Position numbers and translations under genes: made by a program. From NCBI GenBank assembly GCA_028871055.1, contig JAGWON010000006.1, positions 1-64,000 of the forward strand: DNA of 64,000 nucleotides, written 5' to 3'. This document shows positions 49,354-59,712 of this stretch, piece after piece; positions within the stretch are counted from its first letter, which is position 1; the number at the start of each line of letters is the position of its first letter. This DNA is from Alphaproteobacteria bacterium. GTDB taxonomy: Bacteria > Pseudomonadota > Alphaproteobacteria > ATCC43930 > CGMCC-115725. Below the pieces are notes generated by a model. The model worked only from the letters and a program-made list of their open reading frames with translations. It was not told the origin of the DNA and did not search any database.

Positions 49354-50492
49354 GCGCCGCATATTTCTTCGCCCTGCTCGCGCTGCTGATTTGGAGCTAT
49401 CTGCTGCTCGGCCGCGGGTTGTTCTGGCTGCCGCGCCTGTTCAAGCCGTCGCCGGCGCCGAAATCGTGGCCGCGGGTTACCGCCGTCGTTCCGGCGCGCG
49501 ACGAGGCGGCGACGGTCGGCGCGGCGGTGACGTCGCTGTTGAAGCAGGACTATGCCGGCGCGTTCTCGGTGGTGCTGGTCGACGATCACAGCGGCGACGA
49601 CACCGCTCGGATCGCGCGCGACGCGGCGGCGGCGCTGGGCATGGCCGACCGGCTGCGGATCGTCGCGGCGCCGCCGCTGCCCGGGGGCTGGACCGGCAAG
49701 CTGTGGGCGCTCTCCACCGGCGTGCGCGCCGCTGTCGAGGCGGGCGCGCCCGACCTTTATCTCTTCACCGACGCCGACATCGCGCATCATCCGCGCAACT
49801 TGGCCGAGCTCGCCGCGCGGATCGGGACCGGCTACGACCTCGTCTCGCTCATGGTCCGGCTCCATTGCCGCTCGGCGGCGGAGCGCTTCTTGATTCCGGC
49901 CTTCGTCTATTTCTTCGCCATGCTCTATCCCTTCGCCTGGTCGAACGATCCGCGCAAACACATGGCGGCCGCGGCGGGCGGCTGCATGCTGATGCAGCGC
50001 ACCGCGTTCGAGCGCATCGGCGGATTCGAGGCGGTGAAGGGCGAGATGATCGACGATTGCGCGCTGGCGCGTGCGGTGAAGCGCGGCGGGCGCATCTGGC
50101 TCGGCCTGACGCGCGAGACGCGCAGCCTGCGCGCCTATCCGAGCCTCGCCGGCATCTGGAACGTGATCGCGCGCACCGCCTACGCGCAACTCGGTTATTC
50201 GGTGCTGATGCTGCTCGCAACCGTGGCCGCGCTCGGCGTCACCTTCCTGGCGCCGGTGCTCGTGCTACCGGCCGGCGGGCTCGCCGCCATGTTGGGGTTC
50301 GCCGCGTGGGCTGTGATGAGCGTCACCTACGTTCCGATGCTGCGCTTCTACGGCTTGAGCGCATACCGCGCGCTCTTGCTTCCGGCGATCGCGGCGGTTT
50401 ATCTGGCGGCGACGGTGGCTTCCGCCTGGCGGCATTGGCGCGGCCGGGGCGGCGAATGGAAAGGGCGGGTGTCATGGCAGAACCGGCCGTGA
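49350..50492 (+). CDS. hpnB: Hopene-associated glycosyltransferase HpnB
   Basis: VTAVVPARDEAATVGAAVTSLLKQDYAG, VLVDDHSGDDT, TDADIAHHPRNL; context. Confidence 0.92.
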   Translation: MSAAYFFALLALLIWSYLLLGRGLFWLPRLFKPSPAPKSWPRVTAVVPARDEAATVGAAVTSLLKQDYAGAFSVVLVDDHSGDDTARIARDAAAALGMADRLRIVAAPPLPGGWTGKLWALSTGVRAAVEAGAPDLYLFTDADIAHHPRNLAELAARIGTGYDLVSLMVRLHCRSAAERFLIPAFVYFFAMLYPFAWSNDPRKHMAAAAGGCMLMQRTAFERIGGFEAVKGEMIDDCALARAVKRGGRIWLGLTRETRSLRAYPSLAGIWNVIARTAYAQLGYSVLMLLATVAALGVTFLAPVLVLPAGGLAAMLGFAAWAVMSVTYVPMLRFYGLSAYRALLLPAIAAVYLAATVASAWRHWRGRGGEWKGRVSWQNRP

Positions 50493-51325
50493 GCGGCGCG
50501 GTCGAGACGCCCTCGGGCAAAGGCCGCCGCGACGAGAACTTTCCGGTCGGCTCGTGGCTGATCCGCCGCGATTTGCGTCCGCACGTCCATGCCTTCTATC
50601 GTTTCGCGCGCGAGGCCGACGATGTCGCCGATAACGGCGACCTTTCGGCCGCGGACAAGATCCGGCGGCTCGAGCGCATGGGTGAGGTACTCGACGGCGC
50701 GCCGGGCGATGATGCGCCGGCGGCCGTGGCAATGCGCGCGAGCCTGCTCGCCACCGGCGTCACCGCACAGCACTGCCACGACGTGCTCACCGCATTCAAG
50801 CAGGACGCGACCAAGCTGCGCTATCGCGACTGGGACGATCTGATGGACTATTGCCGCTATTCCGCCGCGCCGGTCGGCCGCCAGCTGCTCGACCTGCACG
50901 GCGAAAGCCGCGCCACCTGGGGACCAAGCGACGCGCTGTGCGACGCGCTCCAGGTCTTGAACCATCTGCAGGATTGCGCCGAGGACTACGGGCGGCTGAA
51001 CCGCGTCTATCTGCCCGAGCCCTGGCTGATCGAGGCCGGCGCACGCGTCGAGGATCTGCGCCCGGCGTCGTCGAGTCCGGGACTGCGCCGCGTCATCGAC
51101 CGGTTGCTCGATGGCACCGACGCGCTGATCGCGACGGCGCGCGCCCTGCCGGGCGTGGTGAAAAGCCCGGGCCTGAGCCGAGAATGCGCCGCCATCGTTG
51201 CGCTCGCGGCCCGCCTCGCGGCGCGGCTGCGGCGCGGCGATCCCCTGGCGATGCGGGTCAAGCTCAGCCCCGTCGACTTCGTGCTGGCGATGCTGACCGG
51301 CCTGATGCGCGGCGGCCGACCGTGA
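50474..51325 (+). CDS. hpnC: Squalene synthase HpnC
   Basis: ENFPVGSWLIRRDLRPHVHAFYRFAREADDVADNGDLS, LQDCAEDYGRLNRVYLP. Confidence 0.93.
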   Translation: MAEPAVSGAVETPSGKGRRDENFPVGSWLIRRDLRPHVHAFYRFAREADDVADNGDLSAADKIRRLERMGEVLDGAPGDDAPAAVAMRASLLATGVTAQHCHDVLTAFKQDATKLRYRDWDDLMDYCRYSAAPVGRQLLDLHGESRATWGPSDALCDALQVLNHLQDCAEDYGRLNRVYLPEPWLIEAGARVEDLRPASSSPGLRRVIDRLLDGTDALIATARALPGVVKSPGLSRECAAIVALAARLAARLRRGDPLAMRVKLSPVDFVLAMLTGLMRGGRP

Positions 51326-52179
51326 GCGCGCTGGCGCAACCGGCGAGCGGCGAGCGCGCCGGCATCAAGGCGCAGGTCGCGGCCGCCAAGACCTCGTTCT
51401 ATTGGGCGATGCGCTTCTTGCCGAAGCCGCGGCGCGAGGCGATGTTCGCGATCTACGCCTTCTGCCGCGCGGTCGACGATGTCGCCGACAGCGACGACGC
51501 GCCTGCCGTCAAGCTCGCTTCGCTTGCCGCCTGGCGGCGGACGATCGACGCCTTCTACGCCGGTCAGCCGAGCGATCCGCTGACGCGCGCGCTGGCCGCG
51601 GCGGCGGCGGAATACGGGCTGCGTCGCGCCGATTTCATCGGCGTCATCGAGGGCATGGAAATGGACGCGCGCGCCGACATTCGCGCGCCGTCGCTCGCCG
51701 AGCTCGACCTCTATTGCGACCGCGTCGCTTGCGCCGTCGGCCGGCTGTCGGCGCGCATCTTCGGCGCGCCCGGCGATCAGGCCGATCGCGTCGCCAACGC
51801 GCTCGGTCGTGCGCTGCAGCTCACCAACATTCTGCGCGACCTCGCCGAGGACGCCGCGCGCGGGCGGCTCTATCTGCCGCAGGAGCTCCTCGACCGGCAC
51901 GGCATCGCCGCGCGCGAACCGGCGGCGGTGCTGGCGCATCCGAAGCTGTCGGAAGTCTGTGAAGCCGTCGCCGCGATGGCGCATGCGCGCTTCGCCGAGG
52001 CGCGCGGCGCCATGGCCGAATGTCCGCGCGGCACGATGCGGCCGGCGGCGGTCATGGCGGCGGTCTATACCGACGTCCTGGCACGACTGGAAAGACGCGG
52101 CTGGCGGCGGATCGACGCGCGCGTGAGCGCGCCCGCACCGCTGAAATTGTGGTACGCGCTGCGTTACGGCCTGCTATGA
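51322..52179 (+). CDS. hpnD: Presqualene diphosphate synthase HpnD
   Basis: SFYWAMRFLPKPRREAMFAIYAFCRAVDDVADS, LTNILRDLAEDAARGRLYLPQELL. Confidence 0.93.
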   Translation: MSALAQPASGERAGIKAQVAAAKTSFYWAMRFLPKPRREAMFAIYAFCRAVDDVADSDDAPAVKLASLAAWRRTIDAFYAGQPSDPLTRALAAAAAEYGLRRADFIGVIEGMEMDARADIRAPSLAELDLYCDRVACAVGRLSARIFGAPGDQADRVANALGRALQLTNILRDLAEDAARGRLYLPQELLDRHGIAAREPAAVLAHPKLSEVCEAVAAMAHARFAEARGAMAECPRGTMRPAAVMAAVYTDVLARLERRGWRRIDARVSAPAPLKLWYALRYGLL

Positions 52180-53516
52180 GCGGCCGCGTCCACGTCGTCG
52201 GCGCCGGCATGGCGGGACTCGCCGCCGCCGTGCGTCTGGTCGATGCCGGCCGGGCGGTGACGCTGCACGAAGCCGCGCCGCAGGCGGGCGGCCGCGCGCG
52301 CTCCTATGACGACCAGGCGCTCGGCTGTCGCATCGACAACGGCAATCACCTGTTGATCGCCGGCAACCGCGCCGCGCTCGATTTCCTCGATGCCGTCGGC
52401 GCGCGCAGTACGCTCACCGGTCCGGGCGTGCCGGTCTATCCGTTTCTCGACCGCGCCACCGGCGAGCGCTGGGTGCTGCGGCTCAACCTCGGCCGCGTGC
52501 CGTGGTGGATGGCGTCGCCGGCGCGGCGCGTTCCCGGCACCACGCTCGGCGATTACCTGAAGGCGCTCCGACTGCGCCGCGCCCGGCCGAGCGACCGCGT
52601 CACCGATGTCCTCGATCCCGGCACTGTCGTCTTCCGGCGGCTGTGGCAGCCGCTGGCGATCGCTGCCCTCAACACACCGCTGCACGAAGCGTCGGCAACC
52701 TTGCTCGCACGGGTATTGGCCGAAAGCATCGGCGCCGGCGGTGTCGCCTGCACGCCGCTGGTGCCGCGCGAGGGGCTGTCGGAAACACTGGTCGATCCGG
52801 CGCTCGACTATCTCCGGCGGCAGGGCGCGGCGATCCGCTTCGGCGCGCGGCTGCGCAGCATCGACTTTGCCGGCGATGGCATCGCAGCGCTCGATTTCGA
52901 CGGCGGCCGCGAAACGTTCGGCGACGACGATGCTGTCGTGCTCGCGGTCACCGCGCCGGTGGCGATGCGGCTCGTGCCCGATCTGGTCGCGCCCGATCAA
53001 TATTACGCCATCCTCAACGCCCATTACCGCTTCGCCGCGCCGGATGAGTCGCCGTTCTTCGTCGGCATCATCGGCGGTACGGCGGAATGGGTGTTCCGGA
53101 AGCGCACCGTGCTGTCGGTCACGGTCAGCGCCGCGGACCGGCTGCTCGACGCGCCGGAGAACGAGCTCGCCGCCACGCTGTGGCGCGACGTCGCCGCCGC
53201 CTACGAGCTGCCGTCGGCGCCGGTGCCGCCTGTCCGGATCGTGCGCGAGCGCCGCGCCACCTTCGCGGCGACGCCGGAACAGGCCCGGCTTCGGCCCGGC
53301 GCGCGCACACGCTGGCGCAACCTGGCGCTGGCCGGAGATTGGACCGACACCGGCCTGCCGGCGACCATCGAGGGCGCCATCCGGTCGGGCTTCGCCGCGG
53401 CGCACGTTCTCGGCGCCGGCTGCGCCGGCGCGGCGGAAAAGACCTTGAGCGGCGCGGAAACCCGGGCCAAGGTAGCGCCGCTATCGCGTTCCTTGGAACC
53501 GCGCCCCAACCGCTGA
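52176..53516 (+). CDS. hpnE: Hydroxysqualene dehydroxylase / squalene-associated FAD-dependent desaturase HpnE
   Basis: VHVVGAGMAGLAAAVRLVDAGRAVTLHEAAPQAGGRARSY, GCRIDNGNHLLIAGN. Confidence 0.93.
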   Translation: MSGRVHVVGAGMAGLAAAVRLVDAGRAVTLHEAAPQAGGRARSYDDQALGCRIDNGNHLLIAGNRAALDFLDAVGARSTLTGPGVPVYPFLDRATGERWVLRLNLGRVPWWMASPARRVPGTTLGDYLKALRLRRARPSDRVTDVLDPGTVVFRRLWQPLAIAALNTPLHEASATLLARVLAESIGAGGVACTPLVPREGLSETLVDPALDYLRRQGAAIRFGARLRSIDFAGDGIAALDFDGGRETFGDDDAVVLAVTAPVAMRLVPDLVAPDQYYAILNAHYRFAAPDESPFFVGIIGGTAEWVFRKRTVLSVTVSAADRLLDAPENELAATLWRDVAAAYELPSAPVPPVRIVRERRATFAATPEQARLRPGARTRWRNLALAGDWTDTGLPATIEGAIRSGFAAAHVLGAGCAGAAEKTLSGAETRAKVAPLSRSLEPRPNR

Positions 53517-55453
53517 TGTCCGACGCCGCCACGACCGAATCCCGCGCGTGCGCCGCTCCAGCCTCCGCCCTCGACCGGGCGGTGGAACGCGCTGCGGCCG
53601 CCCTGATCGCGCACCAGCACGCCGACGGCCACTGGTGCTACGAGCTCGAAGCCGATGCGACGATCCCCGCCGAATACATGCTGTTGCAGCATTACCTCGG
53701 CGAGATCGAGGACGATCTGCAGCGCGACTTCGCCCAATACCTGCGCGCGGTTCAAGGCGAGCACGGCGGCTGGCCGCTGTTTCATGGCGGCGACGTCGAT
53801 CTCTCGGCGAGCGTGAAGGCCTATTTCGCGCTCAAGGCCGCCGGCGATCCGCTGGATGCGCCGCACATGGCGCGCGCGCGCGCCGCGATCCTGGCGAAGG
53901 GCGGCGCGGCGCGCAGCAACGTCTTCACCCGCATCCAGCTCGCGCTGTTCGGTGAATTGCCGTGGACGGCGGTGCCGGTGATGCCGGTCGAGATCATGCT
54001 GCTGCCGCGCTGGTTTCCGTTCCATCTGAGCAAGGTGTCGTACTGGTCGCGCACCGTGATCGTGCCGCTGCTGGTGCTGATGGCGCTGAAGCCGCGCGCC
54101 AAGAATCCGTGCGGCATCAGCGTACGCGAGCTGTTCGCACCCGGCACGCGGGCGCGGCCGCCGCGCGCGTCGGGCTCGATCTGGGCCTGGGTGTTCAATC
54201 GCATCGACGACGTGCTGCGCCGCGCCGAGCCCCATATGCCGACGGGTCCGCGACGGCGCGCGATCGACGCCGCGGTCAGTTTCATCATCGAGCGCCTCAA
54301 CGGCGACGATGGCCTCGGCGGGATTTATCCAGCCATCGCCAATTCGGTGATGATGTTCGAGTGCCTCGGCTATCTCGAGGACGATCCCGCGCCGCGCATC
54401 GCCAAGTCGGCGTTGCGCAAGCTGGTCGTACGCGCGCCCGGCCGCTCCTATTGCCAGCCCTGCCTGTCGCCGGTGTGGGATACCGCGCTGGCGGCGCACG
54501 CGTTGCTCGAAGCGGGCGGCAGCGACAGCGAGGCGTCGGCACGCCGCGGCCTCGAGTGGCTGGTGCCGCGCCAGGTGCTCGATCTGCCGGGCGACTGGGC
54601 GATGTGGCGGCCGAACGTGCGGCCGGGCGGCTGGGCTTTCCAGTATGCCAACGCCCATTATCCCGATCTCGACGACACCGCCGTGGTCGCGATGGCGCTC
54701 GACCGCGCCGATCGGATGAAGTGGCGCGAAGCGGTCGCGCGCGCGAGCGAATGGCTCCTCGGCATGCAGTGCCGCAACGGCGGCTGGGCCGCCTTCGACG
54801 CCGATAACGAATACTATTATCTCAACTACATCCCGTTCGCCGATCACGGCGCGCTGCTCGACCCGCCGACCGAGGACGTCAGCGCGCGCTGCCTGTCCCT
54901 CATGGCGCAGCGCGGCGACAAGGGTGAAGCCTTCGATCGCGGCCTCGACTACCTGCGCCGCACCCAGCTTCCCGACGGCTCCTGGTTCGGCCGCTGGGGC
55001 ACCAATTACATCTACGGCACGTGGTCGGTGCTGTGCGCGCTCAACGTCGCCGGCATCGATCCGGCCGATCCCATGATCCGCCGCGCCGTCGCCTGGCTCG
55101 CCGCCAAGCAGCGCGCCGACGGCGGCTGGGGCGAGGATGGCGCGTCCTATTGGCGCGACCGGCCGCGCGGCGAAGGCAAGGCCAGCATCGCGTCGCAGAC
55201 CGCATGGGCGCTGCTCGGACTGATGGCGGCGGGCGAGGTGGACAATCCCGCCGTCGTGCGCGGTATCGAGTATCTGCTCGCGACGCAGCAGCCGCACGGG
55301 CTGTGGGACGAGATGTGGTACACCGCCGTCGGCTTTCCGCGCGTCTTCTATCTCCGCTACCACGGCTATTGCGCCTATTTCCCGCTCTGGGCGCTGGCGC
55401 GCTACCGCGCGCTGCGCCGTGACGGCGCGCGCCGAACGTCCTACGGCATGTAA
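53516..55453 (+). CDS. shc: Squalene-hopene cyclase
   Basis: ADGHWCYELEADATIPAEYMLLQHYLGE, DLDDTAVVAMAL (DXDD), multiple QW repeats. Confidence 0.96.
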   Translation: MSDAATTESRACAAPASALDRAVERAAAALIAHQHADGHWCYELEADATIPAEYMLLQHYLGEIEDDLQRDFAQYLRAVQGEHGGWPLFHGGDVDLSASVKAYFALKAAGDPLDAPHMARARAAILAKGGAARSNVFTRIQLALFGELPWTAVPVMPVEIMLLPRWFPFHLSKVSYWSRTVIVPLLVLMALKPRAKNPCGISVRELFAPGTRARPPRASGSIWAWVFNRIDDVLRRAEPHMPTGPRRRAIDAAVSFIIERLNGDDGLGGIYPAIANSVMMFECLGYLEDDPAPRIAKSALRKLVVRAPGRSYCQPCLSPVWDTALAAHALLEAGGSDSEASARRGLEWLVPRQVLDLPGDWAMWRPNVRPGGWAFQYANAHYPDLDDTAVVAMALDRADRMKWREAVARASEWLLGMQCRNGGWAAFDADNEYYYLNYIPFADHGALLDPPTEDVSARCLSLMAQRGDKGEAFDRGLDYLRRTQLPDGSWFGRWGTNYIYGTWSVLCALNVAGIDPADPMIRRAVAWLAAKQRADGGWGEDGASYWRDRPRGEGKASIASQTAWALLGLMAAGEVDNPAVVRGIEYLLATQQPHGLWDEMWYTAVGFPRVFYLRYHGYCAYFPLWALARYRALRRDGARRTSYGM

Positions 55454-56136
55454 TGCGCCTGGTCGCGCTCTGCGGCTTCGCGGCGGAGGTGCGGCTCGCC
55501 CGGCGCTTCGGCATCGAAGCGCATGCGACCGGCGGCGATGCGGCGCGCGGCCGCGCGCTCGCCGCGCAGGCGGCGGAAGCGGCGGACGGATTGCTGAGCT
55601 TCGGCATCGCCGGCGGCCTAGCGCCGCGCCTGCCGCCGGGAACGCTGCTGCTGCCGCGTGCCATCGTGAGTGAAAGCGGCGAGCGTTTTACCGTCGATCC
55701 CGGTCTCCATCGCCGCACCGCCGCCGCGTTGGCCGAAGCGGGCCTGCATGCCGAGACGGGTGACCTGCTCGGCCTCGAGGCCGTGGTCGCGACGCGGCAC
55801 GCCAAGGCGGCGCATCATGCGCGCCACGGTGCGACCGCGGTCGATCTCGAATCGATCCACGTCGCGCGCGCGGCCCACCGCGCCGGCAAGCCGTTCCTGG
55901 TGCTGCGCGCCGTCGCCGATCCGGCGGCGCACGGACTACCGGCGGCGGCGCTGGTCGGGCTCCACCCGTCGGGTCGCGCCGCGCCCGGTCGCGTTCTCGC
56001 CGCGGTGCTGCGCCAGCCCGGCCAGATTCCGCAGCTGATCGACGCCGCGCGCGACACGCGGCGCGCGCTGGCGGCGCTGCGCGCGGCGCTGCCACCGATC
56101 GAGCGGCAAATTCACAATCCGAAATCGCTGGCTTAG
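55453..56136 (+). CDS. hpnG: Hopanoid-associated phosphorylase/nucleosidase HpnG
   Basis: LLSFGIAGGLAPRLPPGTLLLPRAIVSESGERF, VDLESIHVARAAHRAGKPFLVLRAVADPA; downstream of shc. Confidence 0.88.
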   Translation: MRLVALCGFAAEVRLARRFGIEAHATGGDAARGRALAAQAAEAADGLLSFGIAGGLAPRLPPGTLLLPRAIVSESGERFTVDPGLHRRTAAALAEAGLHAETGDLLGLEAVVATRHAKAAHHARHGATAVDLESIHVARAAHRAGKPFLVLRAVADPAAHGLPAAALVGLHPSGRAAPGRVLAAVLRQPGQIPQLIDAARDTRRALAALRAALPPIERQIHNPKSLA

Positions 56137-56145
56137 AGTGGGCAT

Positions 56146-56289
56146 ATGACCGGTGTTCCGCGATCACGCTTTCGCGACATAAAAATTCAAGATCAGCCAC
56201 TGCCGCCCGAGCTTCCGATTTGCGAAATTCCTGGTCTGTTGCTAGATTTCCTGGACGCGGTGACCAAGCCTTGCGCGGTATTCGACTGA
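56146..56289 (+). CDS. Candidate 47-aa small ORF between hpnG and fdhD
   Basis: MTGVPRSRFRDIKIQDQPLPPELPICEIPGLLLDFLDAVTKPCAVFD; no recognised family. Confidence 0.3.
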   Translation: MTGVPRSRFRDIKIQDQPLPPELPICEIPGLLLDFLDAVTKPCAVFD

Positions 56290-56308
56290 GGCGAAGGAGC
56301 TACGCCGG

Positions 56309-57136
56309 ATGACGGTGGCGTTCTCTCCGTTGCGGCATGTGACACACGCTGCTTGGCGCTGTGGCGACACGGGTGTGGGCGATCGTGCCATCCCGGAAGA
56401 AACCGCCATTGCCTTCACCTTCAACCGGCTCACCTACGCCGTCATGATGGCGACGCCGGCAGACCTCGAGGATTTCGGGGTCGGATTCAGCCTGTCTGAA
56501 GGCGTGATTTCGGGGCCGGACGAGATCGAGAACATCGAGATTGTTCCCGGCGCCGATGGCATCGAAGTCCGGATGTGGATCACAGAACCGCGCCTCGATG
56601 CTTTCACCGCGCGGCGGCGCTATCTGGTCGGTCCGACGGGCTGCGGCTTGTGCGGGGTTGAAAGCCTCGCGGAGGCAATGCGCGCGCCGCCCAAGATCGT
56701 CTCCGATTTCTGCGTCTCCGCTGATGCGATTGCCGGCGCCATCGCCACGATGTCGGTCGGGCAGCGGCTCAACCGACAGACGCACGCGGTCCACGCGGCG
56801 GCGTATTGGGAGCCCGGGCGAGGCATCGTCGCCCTGCGCGAGGATGTCGGCCGGCACAACGCGCTCGACAAGCTCGCCGGTGCGCTCGCCCGCAGCGGCA
56901 CGAAGGCGAGCGGCGGAGCCGTGTTGCTGACCAGCCGCGTCTCGGTCGAGTTGATTCAGAAGGCCGCGGTGCTGGGCGCGCCCGTTGTCGCGGCGATATC
57001 CGCGCCGACGGCGCTGGCCGTGCGCTTCGCCGAACAGGCCGGCATCACTCTGGCCGCGGTCGCGCGCGACGACGGCTTCGAGATTTTCACGCATCGTCAC
57101 CGCATCGTCGGCGATTCGGCCGAACACGTTGCCTGA
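56309..57136 (+). CDS. fdhD: Formate dehydrogenase accessory sulfurtransferase FdhD
   Basis: LVGPTGCGLCGVESLAEAM, GRGIVALREDVGRHNALDKLAGAL, GAVLLTSRVSVELIQKAAVLGAPVVAAISAPTALA. Confidence 0.94.
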   Translation: MTVAFSPLRHVTHAAWRCGDTGVGDRAIPEETAIAFTFNRLTYAVMMATPADLEDFGVGFSLSEGVISGPDEIENIEIVPGADGIEVRMWITEPRLDAFTARRRYLVGPTGCGLCGVESLAEAMRAPPKIVSDFCVSADAIAGAIATMSVGQRLNRQTHAVHAAAYWEPGRGIVALREDVGRHNALDKLAGALARSGTKASGGAVLLTSRVSVELIQKAAVLGAPVVAAISAPTALAVRFAEQAGITLAAVARDDGFEIFTHRHRIVGDSAEHVA

Positions 57137-57307
57137 CGCCAAAGCGACGGAATTGACCGGTGCGGCGGACAGGGTGCCGCAGCCGCACGCCTTCGAGTCA
57201 CGAACGGTGTTCACCACGTCCATTCATAGATGCGTCGCGTCGTTTCGAGGTCCGTCCCGACCGCAGCCGCGATTCCATCCGCTACTCACGCTACTCCGCG
57301 ATCCAAA

Positions 57308-58366
57308 TTACGGGAGCCCGAGAGTGGCGGCCGCGGCAGCGGCGAGCAGCCCGAAGACGAACGTCCCGAAGCCGAGCGAGACGATCGCGCGAAGCGGCAA
57401 TGCCCGGCCTAGCATTGCGAGAGAGGGCAGGCTCACGGCCGGCAGCGTGATGAGCAGCGCCGCGGCCCCGGCACCGCCGAGGCCGAAATGCTGCAGGATC
57501 TGGATAATTGGCACCTCGCCGGCCGTGGGAATGACCAAGAGCGTCCCGGCGGCGGCAAGCGCGGGGCCAAGCCAGAAGGCGTGGCCGATAGCCGGCGTCA
57601 TCTCCGGAAAGAGCCAGGCGCGGAGCACACCAAGGGCGAAGACGAGCACGGCGTATTCCGGAACCAGACGGACGGCAAGGCGGATGAAAGCGCGCACCCA
57701 GGCGAGAAGAAAATGTTCGTTCGTGCCGCTTGGTGGCCGCGGCGCATGCGTAACCCGCCAACCAGGCGGAACGAGGCGTGTCGCCGCGTAGCCGACGACG
57801 AAGACGAGCGCCAAGCCCATAACGAGCCGGAGCGCCGCCCACTGCCAGCCGAGGACGATGCCTATAACGACCAACACGGCGGGATTGAGGGCCGGATTGG
57901 CGAGCCAATAGACGAGGGCGGACGTAGGGCTGGCCCCGCTCTCGAGGAGGCCGACCGTAATCGGAGCGGTGCAGCAAGTGCACATCATCGACGGAACGGC
58001 AAAGGCGGTGGCGCGAAGCGAGGCTGCGGAGCCGGTGAAAAGGCGGCCGAGGATTGCGCGGGGAAGCAATGCCTCGACGCCGGCGCCGAGGGCCAGCCCG
58101 AGCAACAGCGCTTGCCAGATCGCCTTGAGGTAGGCAATCGAGTAGGCAAGACCTGCCTGCCAGCCGACAGTGGGCGGCGCAGCCTTTGTGCCGCTCAAGA
58201 TCGAGGCGCCGAGCGTGTGATGCTGGGCGGCGAAAAAGGCCTTCGCATAATAGGGTGACCACTTGACATAGAAGAGACCCCCGACGGCAAACGCGAAAAA
58301 GAGCGCCATCGGAATCCATGCAGAGAAACGCGATGCTGACGGACGCGCGGCCATGCGAGCAGTCAT
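57308..58366 (-). CDS. Permease resembling the ArsP_1/DUF318 family
   Basis: FAVPSMMCTCCTAPITVGLLESGASPTSALVYWLANPALNPAVLVVIGIVLGWQW; Cys motif and two permease-like repeats. Confidence 0.75.
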   Translation of the reverse strand: MTARMAARPSASRFSAWIPMALFFAFAVGGLFYVKWSPYYAKAFFAAQHHTLGASILSGTKAAPPTVGWQAGLAYSIAYLKAIWQALLLGLALGAGVEALLPRAILGRLFTGSAASLRATAFAVPSMMCTCCTAPITVGLLESGASPTSALVYWLANPALNPAVLVVIGIVLGWQWAALRLVMGLALVFVVGYAATRLVPPGWRVTHAPRPPSGTNEHFLLAWVRAFIRLAVRLVPEYAVLVFALGVLRAWLFPEMTPAIGHAFWLGPALAAAGTLLVIPTAGEVPIIQILQHFGLGGAGAAALLITLPAVSLPSLAMLGRALPLRAIVSLGFGTFVFGLLAAAAAATLGLP

Positions 58367-58406
58367 CGACCCCCCGTTATTGGATCAGCAATCGTTATGG
58401 CAGTCC

Positions 58407-59450
58407 TCAGCAGACGCGGATGCGCGGCGAACCCGTTTCGAACGCTCCGATTTCACACGCGCCGACGAAGCCGCGTCGGCGTGCCAGCTCAAGGACGGCG
58501 GCCACCGCGCTCGGCGCACAGGCAATCAGCAAGCCGCCGCTCGTCTGCGGATCGCAGAGCAAGTTGCGACGCCAGTCGGGCAATTTCGGCGGCAAATCCA
58601 CTTCTACTCCATAGCTCGCCCAGTTGCGTTTCGATGCGCCGGTCGCAATGCCCGATTCGGCGAGCTGGCTCGCCGCGGGAAAGACCGGCAGCGCTTCAAG
58701 CTCGACCCGGGCCGCTAGCGACGCGCCACGGCACATTTCCAAGGCGTGACCGAGCAGGCCGAACCCGGTGACGTCGGTCACCGCATGCACACCGGCAACA
58801 CCCGGAAGCTCCGCGCCGACGGCGTTGAGCTGCGTGGTCGAGGCGATCATCGTCGCATAGGATGCCTCGGCCAGCTCCCCGCGCTTGAGCGCGGCGCTGA
58901 AAATGCCGATGCCGAGCGATTTGGTCAGGATTATGCGATCGCCTGATTGCGCCGTGCTGTTGCGCAGGATGCGCTTCGGGTCGACCAAGCCGATGACGGC
59001 AAGGCCGTAGATCGGCTCGGGCGAATCGATCGAATGACCGCCCGCAACCGGGACGCTGGCGGTCGCGCATACCGCGGCGCCACCGGCGACGATCTGCTGG
59101 ATCATCTCCACCGGCAGCTTGTCGACCGGCATGCCGAGGATGGCAAGCGCCAGAATCGGCGTGCCACCCATGGCATAGACGTCGGCCAAGGCGTTGGTCG
59201 CGGCGATACGACCGAACTCATACGGGTCATCGACGATCGGCATGAAAAAGTCCGTCGTCGCGATGACGGCCTGGCGATCGTTGATGCGATAAACGGCGGC
59301 GTCGTCCGCGGTTTCCGTGCCGACGAGGAGATCGGTGAACCGCGCGCCGCCGGGCATCTTGGCGAGAATCTGACTCAGGACCGCCGGCGCCAGCTTGCAG
59401 CCGCAGCCGCCGCCGTGGGCGAGATCGGTCAGCCGGAGCGCGACGGTCAT
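58407..59450 (-). CDS. selD: Selenide, water dikinase
   Basis: [76 protein letters not shown]. Confidence 0.95.
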   Translation of the reverse strand: MTVALRLTDLAHGGGCGCKLAPAVLSQILAKMPGGARFTDLLVGTETADDAAVYRINDRQAVIATTDFFMPIVDDPYEFGRIAATNALADVYAMGGTPILALAILGMPVDKLPVEMIQQIVAGGAAVCATASVPVAGGHSIDSPEPIYGLAVIGLVDPKRILRNSTAQSGDRIILTKSLGIGIFSAALKRGELAEASYATMIASTTQLNAVGAELPGVAGVHAVTDVTGFGLLGHALEMCRGASLAARVELEALPVFPAASQLAESGIATGASKRNWASYGVEVDLPPKLPDWRRNLLCDPQTSGGLLIACAPSAVAAVLELARRRGFVGACEIGAFETGSPRIRVC

Positions 59451-59712
59451 CCGCAACCCCGACGCTGCCGCATACGCTCGACCACGGCGCGGCATCTCTG
59501 CGCGTTGGAAGGCTTCGATCGATGGCGCGCCGGCACGCGGCAGCCGCTCAGAAGCACAACGGTACTATGCGGTGATCGATGCGGACGGTCAAGCCGGGCC
59601 CACTTGATCGCGCGGAGGGGCCCGGTCCTTGACGAGATCGGCAGTCGCGTAGATACTGTTAAAAAAATAAGCATCCTTGTTACCGATGCCGTTAGGGGAA
59701 GGGGACGCCGGG

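Noticed and set aside
59451-59712. tRNA-Sec (selC) in the selD-fdhA intergenic region
   Set aside because: No 90-100 nt tRNA-like fold or CCA-ending acceptor was recognisable.
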